Part shown: piece after piece, positions 23,656 through 35,190 of the stretch
Numbering within the stretch: the first letter of the stretch is position 1
Layout of the letters: each line of letters opens with the position of its first letter
Assembly: GCA_023159155.1 (NCBI GenBank)
Contig: JAJNNX010000034.1
Coordinates: 434,001-498,000, forward strand
Length of the DNA stretch: 64,000 nucleotides
From: Ustulina deusta
Lineage: Eukaryota > Ascomycota > Sordariomycetes > Xylariales > Xylariaceae
Direction: 5' to 3'
Program-made: the position numbers and the translations under genes
Notes under the pieces: generated by a model
The model's input: only the letters and a program-made list of their open reading frames with translations
Told to the model about the DNA's origin: nothing
The model's database searches: none

Positions 23656-25685
23656 CAAGTTGTCGGTATGATTATATGATTATGTGATCATGGAATCTAG
23701 ATATGCCTTTATTTCTATTGGCTGGCGACAAGGAAGGGATCAACACGCTAATATGTCGAGGCCGGGCCACCCCATAGCCGCAGATATAACGTTAGCCTGA
23801 CGGCTGGCTAGCTTGTCTCGTGCCATCGTCCGAATCCGTTGGCTATCTAGGCACCTTGGCGCGGCACGGGCCGCGTTTGTCTCAATCGCGGGGAGGCCCC
23901 TCGTCGAGAGGATTGCCAAAGTCGTCAGCATTACTTCGTCGGCAAACCAACCAATCTCTGGCTAGCCTATTCCATAGACCCGACCACGCGGGCATGAAGA
24001 TCTACATAGCGCAGCATGAGTTATCTACTCGTTCCGTAGTTCCTGGGAGCCAAAACCCATTCTTCCAGAAAGCCGCATCCCAGCTCCGCAAGCATGCCGT
24101 ACAGAAGCTGGAGAGATATTAGTTATCGCCGAGCTAGATTACTTGATTGAGGCCAGGGAAGATTACCAGCAAATATAGGCCGATCCAAATAGCATTATTT
24201 CTCGCCTCGGATAGATCGCCTTTTCCGAGTGCTTGGCGTTGGCCTTATCTATGTTCTGGGTTGGGGCTATATATTTACGATAAGGAAGTCGGCAGGAAAG
24301 TAAAACGAAGTCGATTAACTAATTGAGAAGACGATTCTGGTCTGACAGATCTCTCGTGTCTTATACAGTCCCCCGGAATGGACTGTATACAATATCACTA
24401 GTATTGAGCTTTTCGTGCCCCTATAGTCTTGCTGACAGAAACACTCAACCATTTCCTACTCATAACCGTATGCCCACTCGTACTAGTAACCCGCGTATCC
24501 CGTATCATAGCATGGAAAAAGAGTAGCTGTAGATTTGCCACGGCGTAAGCATTGCTAATCCTGTCTCCGAAAGCGTACGACATGGAATCTATGGCAACCC
24601 GTGTGACCCGCCTTATTCACGGAGCAATGTAAGCAATAGCCTATTATAGGAGGCAGCATTGAACTTACTTTCATCACTTTAACCGAAGCCGATAAAAGCA
24701 TCTGAGAAGTGTATATGGTCGACTGCCCATCGCTAATAAAGTTGGATACAGTGATGGTAAGGTGTTTCGTAGTTACGGCACGCTGCCCGGGCCCATTCAG
24801 AACTCATCAATGGGTTCCACAACACTAGCAATACGAAGGTGTATATACGGTTAACCCCGAACTTTAAGGATATAAAAACCGGGAGCGCGTCTCTGCGAGA
24901 TTCAAAAGGAAGGGCTGCTCGGTTAACCAGAATGTGCAAATCGTCTTGGAAAGCCTCGGAAAAGCGAGACACGGTCGCCACTCCAGTTGCTAATCACCTC
25001 TGGCAGTCCCTCGACAACACAAACATAACAACTAGAGCATATAGCCCCGGGAAAGACCTCCTAACTTGACGAGGCCATCTTGAGAAACGATATAGATCTA
25101 TGTATCAGACAAGGTCATCTCAACAGTAGATAGGTGCAGGCAGGCAGATTAAGAGGTAGGAGGTAGGTAGAATGGGTGGTAGAAAGTAGGTTAGGTAGCT
25201 AGGTTAGTTAGGTAGATAGGTAGGTCAAGGGGCGCGGACTAAAAGTTGTGCAGCGCAGTAGAGCTTTTAGTGGGAGAGAGAACTGAAATGAGCTTCTGGC
25301 TTTTGTTGCTAGTAGGGGCATTGCACCTATTGCCTGTTACCTAACGAGGAACCCTGCCGTACTACCCCCTAAGCCTTACCCCGCTGTTAGTTAGACAGGG
25401 AGTTGAGACGACCCGTGCTTCACCGCTCGCGTCACACTCGGGGTCAAAAGCCCAAGAACAACAGCACTCAAATTGGACAAGTCTTATTTATTTGGGTCCC
25501 TAAGAGACTATGGCTCTAAGCCATATTTTCTAGCTATTCCTTGCTGTATATCTACCATATGAAAAGTAGGATATGCACTATCTTCGGCATCTGTGTGAGA
25601 TCTGTATGAGGTCTGCCTCCCTTTCCTTCGGTACATCTTATCACCTAGGCTAGGCTAGCCTAGCCTACCATACTAAACTGACCAT
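23656..25685. other. Gene-poor stretch with a TAGG-rich low-complexity tract
   Basis: Only short frames are present. Between about 25136 and 25225 the sequence is a degenerate run of GTAGG/TTAGG words. It is too irregular to be a telomeric array and is probably simple-sequence DNA. Confidence 0.45.
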
Positions 25686-26074
25686 TCAAACCTCCCAATC
25701 TTCCAGGTCGTATAGGTCGCAGGACACGAAGCTCTTGCGGGCGTATTGCTTGTTTTCGTCTTCAGTCTCCAGAGTCTCGGGGTTACTTTTGCGCAGGCTC
25801 TGTCGCTTTCTAGGCGCATCACCGCCGTGGCTGTAGCCGTGGTCGTGATTAAGAAGTGGCTCGTAGTGGGCTTTGGCGGTAGCGCCGTCTTCGAAGCCAG
25901 CTCGGACAGCAAGCTTGTCCCAGTCAACCTAACACTGCATTAGCTACTACAAAGGGGCCTAGGGAGAGGGAGAGGGAGAAGGAGTAACAAACGTATAATT
26001 GGCTTCGTCTCAACGCATTCCTAGACTTTGGCGACAGCCATCATATCCTTTGCGGTGATCTTCTCGAACGCCAT
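25686..26074 (-). pseudogene. Small Myb/SANT-like protein with TAG at the family tryptophan
   Basis: From the ATG at 26074 the frame reads MAFEKITAKDMMAVAKV, then TAG (26021-26023), then ECVETKP. A second exon starts at 25928 after a TTAG acceptor: VDWDKLAVRAGFEDGATAKAHYEPLL, a basic KRQS segment and an acidic tail ending in DLEDWEV and TGA at 25686. Together this follows the layout of small fungal Myb-like proteins, in which helix 1 is close to A-x-A-W-Q-C-F-E-T-E-P-K, so the TAG sits on the Trp codon (TGG). The exon 1 donor is unclear: GTTGAG after the Cys codon keeps frame, while GTCTAG would delete part of helix 1. Such proteins are presumed nuclear DNA-binding regulators. It could be a nonsense allele or a UAG-edited transcript. 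Confidence 0.5.
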
Positions 26075-28900
26075 GCTGATTCGTCGCAAAGAATCATTTA
26101 GGATAGGAGATGACCAAGGGCGCGTAAATGTCGTTGTCGAAGAGGCGTAGATGAAGATGAGAATGCGGATACAAGTGAGGGAGGTCGGTGGAATCCAATA
26201 CAAGATGGTTGTTGTAGTGCAGAAAGGGTTGGCTGGTGGGGGAATACAAGGTGGAGTGAAGAGATGGCTCAACCTGCTGCGTGAGTGTCTAATCGCCGTG
26301 TCAAGATGGGTTAGGTGGGTAGCAGTAAGTAGCTGCCCTTACGGTAGGGTAAATGAGCCAAGCAGCGAATAACCATATAGCGCTGAAAGGAATCGAACCA
26401 ATCTCACTACAAGGCTCAGACAGTAGGGTACCCTCCCCGCTACGTCAATCTCGTTGTTAAAGCGATCTCAATTAACAATAGAATATAGACTGGTTACTCT
26501 GGTTTTGTGTGCTGGTAGATTATTACCTATGGGTCCCTAGAGCACGCTTATGACCATCGTTTAGCTCACTTTCAGCAGCAAGCCTAACTTTCTGTTCCGT
26601 CGGCTGAGCCATTATCCTGCTAGGAAGCTTCTCTACTGTTGACGGGGTATTCTGGTCGCTCTCGCCCTTGCTTGTTGTAGCTAGCACGAGAGAGATCCTT
26701 AAAAGGAATAGTGGCATAATGGCAAAGACGGCAAGGATCGACCGCGTATACCACGTATCCTATTTACACGCTTATTATGAATCTTCTTTTCTTCCATTCT
26801 TCATACCCATACTACTGCCACGTTCGACGTTTGTCTCGTCAATTTTCCAATGTGCTACTCGAGGGGATTTTGGCCGCTGATGTCATACCGAGATACGGGC
26901 ATCCTTACGATCTTATCTCTCCAGACCACCGCTCAAGTTGGAACCTCTTTCGCCTGTCCTCCTTCTGGCAAGGAACGACTCGCATTCACATACCTCGCAC
27001 GGCGCCTTCCCCACAGTTCCCCGATTCCCGTTTTCCGAAAGGAATGTCTTTGTACCCCTCGGTCAATCCTTCTCAATCCACACGGCACGTCGCTGCTCAG
27101 TGTCATTGCGACCTCCTGTGCATGCCGCGTGGGGATCGTCGTGTGAGGTGGTCCAGCTGATTCTGACTGGGGATTTGGCTGTAGGGAACGGTTTCGGAAC
27201 TTAACCCTAATAGTTCCCTTGGTTTCCAGTCTTGCGTTTATAGTCGTCCAGATCCGCCTTCTAAACTGCTGGTTGTGTTGGTGACTCTGTCCCCCGCTGA
27301 AAAGCGGGATCAGATGAACTGCCATCTGGCGGTGGAAGGGTGGTGGTTGGACACTCCAGTTACTTTATGCGCGTGAGGACCTCTGCTATGAGTCTATTTG
27401 GGAAGAACCCTTGGTCTGGGGTCGCTCGTCAGCTCTGTGTCGCTGGAACTCGTACTCCAGTCATGAGGGATCGAACTTGTGATGCTCAGCCTGCTTGTCT
27501 GCCGGGAGTTGAGTCGGGTTCAGCTTGCTGTCGTTGATTAGATATGATGCTGGCTTTTATGCCGCATCGCGCCTCCGAGAGTACATGGGAAGGGCGTAAT
27601 CTTGGCTACATACAGTCAGAGGATTGGGCATTTCACTTATTTTATTCGCCGTTAATCTTCTCGCCGGAATCGCCTGTTTACAACCCCTAAATAGGATCAG
27701 GCGAGCGAGGATTACTACGGTTTCAACAGAAATGCTCAACCTCCGACCATGGCATGCCTTTTTACTAGTCCTGGGTACCCAAGTCTCTCTTATCGCATCT
27801 AGTCAACGCAGCTGTCGGCATCAAACCCGGCTTCCGTAGAAGCGTTCACCGACCTAGCCAACCCGTCAGTCAAGCTTGCTAGCTCCTGGTTCTGCATTAC
27901 GGCAACAGCCACCAATGTGTCCTTTGAGAGATCCGACTGGGCGCATTAACCTTCTCTTGTGGGCTTGTCCCACAATGACGGAAGACGCCATATGCTTCAA
28001 ATTGCCATCTGGTGATTGAAGCTTCCTCGCCTTGTCCCAGTAGGGCCAGGCTAAGACGATAGTGCGGATTTTATGGATGTTTTTGGCCGTACGCAAACGC
28101 CTTCCTAGCTGCTCACCCGAGTTCGACGGAAGCGAACCAAAAACTTGTCCCTGTCGGTAGTGCGTTCATACTGAAAGACGTTCTCTTGACCGGATCTAGA
28201 GTCATAAGTCGTATTGAAGCCCGCCGGTTTTATGCCAACCTTCAAATAGGGTACACATTCGGTTGAAAATGGGCAACAGTGGGAAGTATGGATCCGAGCA
28301 AACTTTATGGTGTAGCTCCCTGCATTGGTTTTTGTACCGGGACCCATCTCGAGTTGGAGTCAAAACTTTGTGTTTGTCCGGTCTTGAATCAATGTAGACT
28401 GATAACACTGTACAAGTGAGCTCTAAAAAGCAATTTTTTGTACTAAAAACTTGGGACACTCCGTTTTGGGGTGGTCCCAGGCTGTTCTGGTCTGACGGGT
28501 ACCATATTACTCTAGCTGGTTGGATCAGAGCAGCCCCCTTTTCAAGGGATAAGTCATATTTGCATTTACTCCTCGGGCTGCGTACTAATGCCATTGCTAG
28601 TGCTTGATCATACGACTAGGAAGAAACCCGTAGCTAGGCAACACAGCTACAAATGACTTACGAACTTCCCTGGTCGTCGCAAGGTTGTCCAATATCCCAC
28701 CATCTCATGCTCATACACGTCCATCATTATAAATGGCAGAGTCTCCAAAACTGGTCGTCCCTCTTGTGTGAGGCTATTCAAAGCCTTATAGGAGCAACTA
28801 CTTGACACTATTGCGAAAGCGGGTACAATCATGCCCACCTACAATATCTGTTTGGAGACTGAGAAAGTCGTACTAATCTGTCACCAGGTGGTAAACTTCT
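26075..28900. other. Gene-poor stretch, no supported gene
   Basis: Many overlapping short frames occur on both strands, none with a domain I recognise. A T-arm-like GGTTCGATTCC (minus strand, near 26390) lacks the rest of a tRNA fold. Confidence 0.4.
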
Positions 28901-28981
28901 GCAAGGCCCCATAGAGCAACCCCGGGGAGCGATAATCCAATCCAAAACGCCGCTTGTCGACTCAAGAAAAGGCGCTTTGAT

Positions 28982-29410
28982 GTGATATCCGAAATTAATC
29001 CCGTGCCCACGAAGCGAGCCCGCTTGACACAAGTAGACACCGAACAACCTAGATCTAGGAGTGGGGAAGAACAAGCGACAACGGTATTGGGAATAACCCT
29101 TTGTGCAAGTCAACTTCTAATGGAGGCCCTGCAGACAGCTCTACGACCTGAGTTCGTTCCCATCTCTGTTTCCAAGTGGCTGGAGTAAATGGGATCAGAC
29201 CGAGCGAAGCGTTGCAGGTTGGATAGCCGTCTTCGCTATCCAGATGACAACCCCATCTTGAGAGAGTTTACAAGATCAGCGCCGGAGATGGGTTATCCAC
29301 GGGATACCGACGGGTATGCTGTGCCACCGACGCCAGTCTCTGCTACGTCGCTTTTACATCAATGCGAAGATGAGGAATATAGCGTAGGATTTCTACCCCT
29401 ATTTCCATAG
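28982..29410 (+). pseudogene. Possible small gene remnant with one in-frame TAA
   Basis: One frame is open from before 28982 to 29408, except for TAA at 29186-29188. It reads CRLKKRRFDVI upstream, LCASQLLMEALQTALRPEF before the stop and RYPDDNPILREFTRSAP after it. The composition on both sides of the stop looks protein-like, but no ATG or family was identified. It ends 21 bases before solo LTR copy B. Confidence 0.25.
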
Positions 29411-29431
29411 GAAGACTGATAAGGTCGTATT

Positions 29432-29881
29432 TGTAACGAACCTGCCTTACATCACCTGAGAGGCGAGGGCAGCAACGTCGAAGGGGTCTTGATTTGCAGG
29501 TAACAATAGGACAATCAGCGGGTGTTCGCTAGGGAGGCTTAAGGCGGCTCCCGCCACTGCACAGAGGTAGAAGTCTGGGCAGCAGCCGGCTCATTAAGGT
29601 ATGGATTAATGAGTGTGTGAAATTTGATAGCTAAGGAACTATTCTGAGGGAGCGACTAGATACATAGGAATCATGAATTTATATAGACATAGGAAATGAG
29701 GTATGTCAGGGGTCCCTGTTACCCGTGATCTGAGTGATCTAATGGATCTATAGATCAGAGAGATCCCATAGATCCATGTCACGTGACTAACGAGGGGGAG
29801 AACAGAGGGGGAACGAAGGCGGAGACATTCTTCCCGTGTTAGGCCTGATCTGCGACCGGGCATACCAGAGAATTCGTAACA
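29432..29881. mobile_element. Solo LTR, copy B (TSD GTATT)
   Basis: The sequence begins TGTAACGAACC and ends TTCGTAACA. It is flanked by the perfect 5-bp direct repeat GTATT (29427-29431 and 29882-29886). It belongs to the same family as 14588-15024, diverged mostly by substitutions that include many transitions. There is no adjacent internal retrotransposon sequence. Confidence 0.88.
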
Positions 29882-30668
29882 GTATTTAATAACCGGTAGT
29901 AGTAGTACTCAACTGGACGTCGACAAAGTAGTCAGGCCAACTCGGGCTCGGTAACATAAATATAAAAGTAGGACCAGAAACCGGTGTTGCTTGGATACGA
30001 ACCACATGTTGTAGAAGTGACTGTAAGATTCTCCGTATCGGTTCCGAGTTGTGTTTCGATGGTGATTCGCGCAGGGGTCCCAAGTGAACTGTAGTTGAAA
30101 ACTTACCAGGCCGTTCGCCGCTGCCCGCTTCAGAACGGCATTCTGAAACGGCCATTCCTTGAAATCTTGCCATAGGGAGCTGGGCTGTACTGTTTTCATC
30201 ATTGGACCTTCGAGAGGATGACGGCCTGGGCGGGTTGGTTACGCAATCGAGGGTCTCTGTGGTCGAGAGATGTAAGATATAGGTTGATACATTAGATGTA
30301 CATGGCTGGTGTAGTAATGTAGTTGATCGCAGCCCTGGTTGGCTACGATGGCTAGGCTTTGGCTCCCTAGGATGGCAACTTGCTCGAAAATCTGCTTTAT
30401 GATCCCATCCGCTTGTCCGACGGCGCACGAGGGACCCTAATAGTGCAGGTAGTTCTTGAGGCCATCGGAGTCACGTCGCCGAGATTAGCCCAATACTGAA
30501 GTTTCCTGCTTAATTTTTAACGAGTGTGCTAGCTAGGTAAAGACTGTGTTTAGATATAAACAACCAGCAGGCCCTGCCTATAAGTGTGCTGCCTCTCGAT
30601 ACCGCCCGCGGTCTCTCTGATATCAACAAAAGAAAAAGAGAAAACACTTAAAGCCCTCCTCTACATCG
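29882..30668. other. Intergenic, no supported gene
   Basis: A GTG-initiated minus-strand frame (29886-30428) overlaps the LTR duplication and shows low-complexity Ser/Thr composition. I do not consider it coding. Confidence 0.4.
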
Positions 30669-32281
30669 TCACCCGCCTAACTCATCTACCAGTTCAACGT
30701 CGGAATCAAAGTCGGAATTTGAGTCGGAGTTAGAGCCGGTGTCACGGTTAGGCCACCTTCTATGTATTCTGCTCATCATAGTAATCTCTTTCTGGCCGCA
30801 TGCTTTCCTCTGTTCATTGAGATCGTCTAATCCACCCTTAAATTCCTTTGTTTCACAATATGTAGTTCTGGCCCAGGCTTTAAGGATTTTCTTCTTCTTT
30901 TTGTCGATTCCAAAAAAATACATCCTCGGGTTAACATCCGGGTACGGCTGGTCGGCGCAAGAGTAGTTCAGAATTTTGATATCTGTCTTCAGACGTCCTT
31001 TTAAGCCCCCTTTTGGTTGCGGCTTTATTGTTAGGAGTTGGCCCCTGTGACTGTCCTCAAAGCGCCGAGTTTCTTGGGGATAGTCGGATTTTAACGCCAG
31101 ATAGTGTCTTTCCTCATCGTTGTTACGGAGACTCTCAAGGCAGACATCTAAAAATTGGCCGACGGACGCAGTGATTCTTCCCTTAACAAGCCTCTTTTTA
31201 GTGTCAGGGTCAAAGGTAAGCATAATTTGATCCCAGCCCTCCTCGTCTGGCGGCAAGCTCTCGAATAGCCGGTCTCGGTATGCTTGCGGGTTCCTAGCCC
31301 ACGGTCGCTTCTCTTTCGCCTCACGTAACAATCGTGGGGGTGCGTAATATCTCTCATAGCCGCGTTTAAGCTGAGGATCTTTTTCTCCTAGGACTTTCAG
31401 GAATTTCGCCTGCGAACCAGGACAATCGTCGATAAATTCGATGGCAAGGTCGGTCAACTCGGAATTGGTAAGATCAGGGTCTTGCCTCAGAAGGTATTCG
31501 AGGTAAAATTTGACATCGGCAAAGTCGCAGTCGTTTTCTCGACTGATATTGGATAGACTGGCTAACTCGTACCCTGTATCCTCGCCAAGTCTTTCTCTAA
31601 CTTTTCGCCAAAGTCCGGAGGTCTGATCGGTAATGTCGGCGCTGGACCCCCTGGTGTTCCAGCTACTTGTGGTCTCGACGCTAGTTCCCCTGAATCCGCG
31701 GCGAGAGGTACCCCCCTTGGATGAAATACCCAAATCCTGGATAAAATCTTGAAGTTCCTCAACAGGAATCGACCTAAGCTGGTCCAATAAGTTGCTTTTG
31801 TTCCTTTCCCGTTCCCTCTTCTCTTGCTCCTCCTTCTCTTTTCTTTCCCGTTCCTCCTTCTCTTTTCTCTCTCGTTCCTCTTTCTCGTTCCTTTCTCGTT
31901 CCTTTCTCGTTCCTCCTTCTCTTTTCTTTCTCGTTCCTCCTTCTCTTTTCTTTCTCGCTCCTCTCTCTCTTTTCTTTCTCGTTCCTCTCTCTCGTTCTCT
32001 TTATCCCGACCTTTGCCTTTATCTTTTCCCTTCAAATCTGGTAGGGTTGGATACTCCTTTTTAAGATTTTTATATTGCGACTCGAATGATCTTTTGCTCT
32101 GCATCTCGAGAGGGATCGGCACAGTTCTCTCTGCTTCGTCGGCATAGTAATCCGGATTTCCTAGCTTTAGAATGGCCGTTTTTGCACTTTCTTCAACGTT
32201 TTCTAGGGCCTTGGATGTTGGATGCTGTTCGATTAAGCGCCGCACCTGGCGGGCTAGTAGGGTGCCGTTCTCATTTTCCAT
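30669..32281 (-). pseudogene. Charged coiled-coil protein, frameshifted by an 11-bp duplication
   Basis: From the ATG at 32281 the frame encodes an N-terminal region (QVRRLIEQHPTSKALENVEE), then a long Arg/Glu/Lys repeat (ERKEKEE). A second frame, entered inside the repeat, continues NKSNLLDQLRSIPVEELQDFIQDLG and a 350-residue C-terminal region with YYAPPRLLREAKEKRPWARNP and an acidic Ser-Asp tail. At 31880-31912 an 11-bp unit occurs three times in tandem. With two copies the N- and C-terminal frames join into one of about 530 residues; with three they do not. No family was recognised. It lies divergent from the ferric-reductase-like gene and shares its CCGG-rich intergenic region. Confidence 0.6.
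31880..31912. repeat. Three tandem copies of an 11-bp unit in a coding repeat
   Basis: CTTTCTCGTTC occurs three times head to tail within the Arg/Glu/Lys-coding tract. The unit is not a multiple of three, so copy number decides the downstream reading frame. Confidence 0.9.
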
Positions 32282-32641
32282 TCTTAAAGGCAGTCAAAGG
32301 AAGTGGGGAAGCGGGATAAGGCAGTCTAGAATTTCAATGTTCTAGTATGAGAAGGTCGATAAGCGTCATCTCGGCATCTTTATATACACTAGACAAATTT
32401 TTAAGGTCTCCGTAAAGCCCGGAAGCCTAGTGTTAGACACCCATCTTTTCAGAAACGGGAAATTGTGACCTGGATCCGGGCTACGGGTGGCTGGGACGAT
32501 CTTTCGGGACGTTAGTTAGGATGTAGCCAAGAACCCGGACGCCGGGCTCTAGATCACAATGGTATCAAATAAGGGGGAAGGTAAGGAGAAATCTAATTCT
32601 CCACCAGCGATAAACGTGTTCCATAAACAACCCGGGACAGA

Positions 32642-34569
32642 ATGGACCTCGTCCTGATATATTCTTTAACAGTCTTTGTCCCTCTGCTACTCTTCTACCC
32701 AGTAGTGAACTGTTTGAGGTACATAACTTGGCGCTTTACGCAGCATTACCCTAGTCTTCACCATGTTTTCCGCTTTTTCCTCGACTCCTTTTTGCCTTCT
32801 GTCTTTAACTTTCTGCCATTGCTATTTCTCTCGATGATCCCTGGAACTGTCCTGTTCGCCCGCAATGTTCGGTATCCCCTCCTTCTGCCGAGGAGGTACT
32901 GGATGAGCATTACTCGGTTAGAATCTATAATCCTGGCTTTGTATTTTGGTGCCAATGTTGCAATCCTCATCCTAGGAAGAACGAACATCGGATCCTTGGC
33001 GGCAATGCTGGCCGCCATTAACGCAACACCGTTGTTCCTCGGGGGCCGCACTAACCCTCTCGCGGACTTTATTGGTATTCCACTATCAACATACTACGTT
33101 TTCCACCATTTTATCGGCAGAGTCGTGATTACGGAGGGTATTATACACGCCGCGCTGGCCTTCAGGCAGTCGCGGCTCGATCAGACCACTACGTCAGGCT
33201 ATATTGTAAGTCGGCCGCCGTCTTGTTTAAAGCGAAGCTGACGGCGACAGGTTTTCGGGGGACTCCTTCTCCTTCTGTTCACCTCATTCTACTGCATGCG
33301 TCGATACTTCTTCCGGAGTTTTGCGAAAATACACCTTGTTCTTGCGCTCGTCACGCTGGGTGCGACCACCTGGCACGTCCTTGGCCAGACAGTCACGCAA
33401 TCTAAGGTAATCGTCTTAGTTTCTGGTGGAATTTGGGTATTAACGACTACCTATATGTGCATCAGAATTGTGTTCTGTGCCACTGGGGCGACTATAACCG
33501 AGGAAGCTGGCGATTCCGAGGTCTCGCGGATCACTGTATCCTGCAATCGCCGCTTCCACCATTTCCCGGGAAGTTATTTCTATATCTTTACGTCGGGGTC
33601 ATTCCTCCGCTATAACCTGCTTGCTAGTTATCCCATGGCAGTGCTGTGGTACGAGCCTGACATTATGGGAGAAGTCAGCACAGAACTAGTCTTTTTAGTC
33701 TTGCACAGCCGCCCTCTCAAATCGCTGCGGTTCAGAAAGGGCGAAAGACTGCTTATAGATGGCCCGTATGGACAGGACCTGAATCTAAAATACTACAAAA
33801 GTGTAATGCTCACAGCTCACGGAGCCGGCATCTTAGGTGTCCTCTCTATCGCCCGGAGTCTCTGGGAACGTCGGCGATTAGACGACGTGCTCTGCAGAGT
33901 GAATATCTTCTGGAGCCTAGAGCGAAACTCACAAGCAGAATGGGCGACTACTTACCTGAAACGTTTACAAGAACTGGACGCCGGTAATGTTAGCACCCTA
34001 GTTCCCCTATCTATGGTCGACGTGCTAATACTGGAAGGAACTTTTCGTGGTATGGTGCGTTTACCCATCCGAAGAGCAGGAGACGCCGGTTTTCGAAGAA
34101 ACCAGTCATTGGTTATATTTTCACCAGGTTGATCGTGATCTTTTATTAAAACACATGATGGATGCCACTTCGGAGAAGAGTATAGTTGTAGGCAAGTCTC
34201 CCTCTCCCTACGGGCTGGGTCGGGCTGACGATCGTTATAGCCTGCGGTGATCCTGCCTTCTCCGCCGACGTCCGTAAAGCCGTCATTGATTGTAGAGCAA
34301 CTCGACCTATTGACTTCGTCGAAGTACAATACCGACCTAACAGTAGGCTATCTCGTACTACATCTCGCCCTACCGATGACGTGGACTCGGAGCAGGGAAG
34401 CGACAAGCTCAGTAGTACCGATAACGTGGACTTGGAGAAGGGAGGGGGCAAGTTTCGTAGAATGCACCGAGAGGAGGATGAAGAGTGGGATGAAATAACA
34501 CTGTACTCTCCGACTGGCACGCTTGCAGATGACACCCCGCAAAAGACGGGGCAAAAGAAGACAGATTAG
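32642..34569 (+). CDS. Ferric-reductase-like transmembrane oxidoreductase
   Basis: Four exons, 32642-33205, 33251-33988, 34038-34191 and 34241-34569, join to about 594 residues. Exon 1 is hydrophobic with several membrane spans and the first haem histidines (YYVFHHFIGR; IIHAAL). Exon 2 adds the second pair (KIHLVLALVTLGATTWHV), a FAD-domain-like stretch (FPGSYFYIF) and the NAD(P)-binding DGPYG and AHGAGILGVLSIARSL. Exon 3 has LFVVWCVYPSEE, and exon 4 the family C-terminal ACGDPAFSADVRKAV. The family moves electrons from cytosolic NADPH through FAD and two haems to metals outside the membrane. Introns are short; the third (34192-34240) has a GC donor in a consensus G|GCAAGT. The HPF motif of the FAD domain and the canonical HPGQY are altered, so activity is uncertain. 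It sits next to a DUF3723 gene, a pairing known from Starship cargo. Confidence 0.8.
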
Positions 34570-35190
34570 AATGGAGCACGGTGCTACGGCTGGCGGCTGG
34601 TCCTTCAGCGGATACTTCCATAGGATTGCACTAAATCAGAATAGAATATGTCACTTCTGGTCTCGGACTCCTTAAGACCACCGCAATAATTGGCACTTGG
34701 GTACACTGTGCTGATTGTCTGTGATTTTACCTTAAACCCGGAATTTTTGGGTCATTGGAGAGAGCAGTGAGGTGAATCCAGGATCCCGGATTCGGGGTGT
34801 CATGGTACACGTGATAAGCCTTGTTGAGGTGCCGTAAAACTGGATGCTATGTACGGCCCGGCTAGTGGGCGGAACCCAGGGCGGCGTCGCTCCTGTTTCG
34901 GTCACGGAGCTATATACAGACCTTGTATGGTATCCAGTTGGCTCGGTGCTATACCCTCAAAGGCAGAGTCTGGTCGAGAGCGGCTAAGTGGAGCCTGGCA
35001 TCCCGAGGCCGGGAACCAGGGCACACAGTTTACCACACCAAGGAGCCCACAAGAGCGGGTGGGTCCGGCTCATAAGGAGCCGAGGACGGTCCCTCATTTC
35101 GGTTGCACGCTCCTAGGCTCCCGGTTACAGGACGCCGGCCTAAGCCAGTTCAGAGTTAATTCATGAAAACTGCTAGTTCACAAAGTTTCT
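34570..35190. other. GC-rich intergenic promoter region
   Basis: This spacer lies upstream of the DUF3723 gene and contains repeated CCCGG/CCGGG words, including GATCCCGGA at 34782-34790. No coding frame is supported. Confidence 0.5.
34782..34790 (+). promoter_or_regulatory. GATCCCGGA motif, copy 1
   Basis: An exact 9-mer in the region upstream of the DUF3723 gene, shared with two other intergenic regions of the same gene block. Inverted CGG/CCG words are typical of Zn2Cys6 regulator sites. A regulatory function is inferred only. Confidence 0.3.

Noticed and set aside
25136..25225. TAGG-rich tract as an interstitial telomere array
   Set aside because: Spacing and unit are irregular; no run of TTAGGG repeats is present.
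26370..26460. tRNA-like T-arm (GGTTCGATTCC on the minus strand)
   Set aside because: No matching acceptor stem and no 5-bp anticodon stem with a proper loop could be placed around it.
29886..30428. 180-codon minus-strand frame next to LTR copy B
   Set aside because: It starts with GTG, is low-complexity Ser/Thr-rich and overlaps the LTR duplication; no domain.
31792..32147. Hydrophobic plus-strand frames (repeated FLSRSSFSFL)
   Set aside because: Antisense of the Arg/Glu/Lys coding repeat; not a membrane protein.
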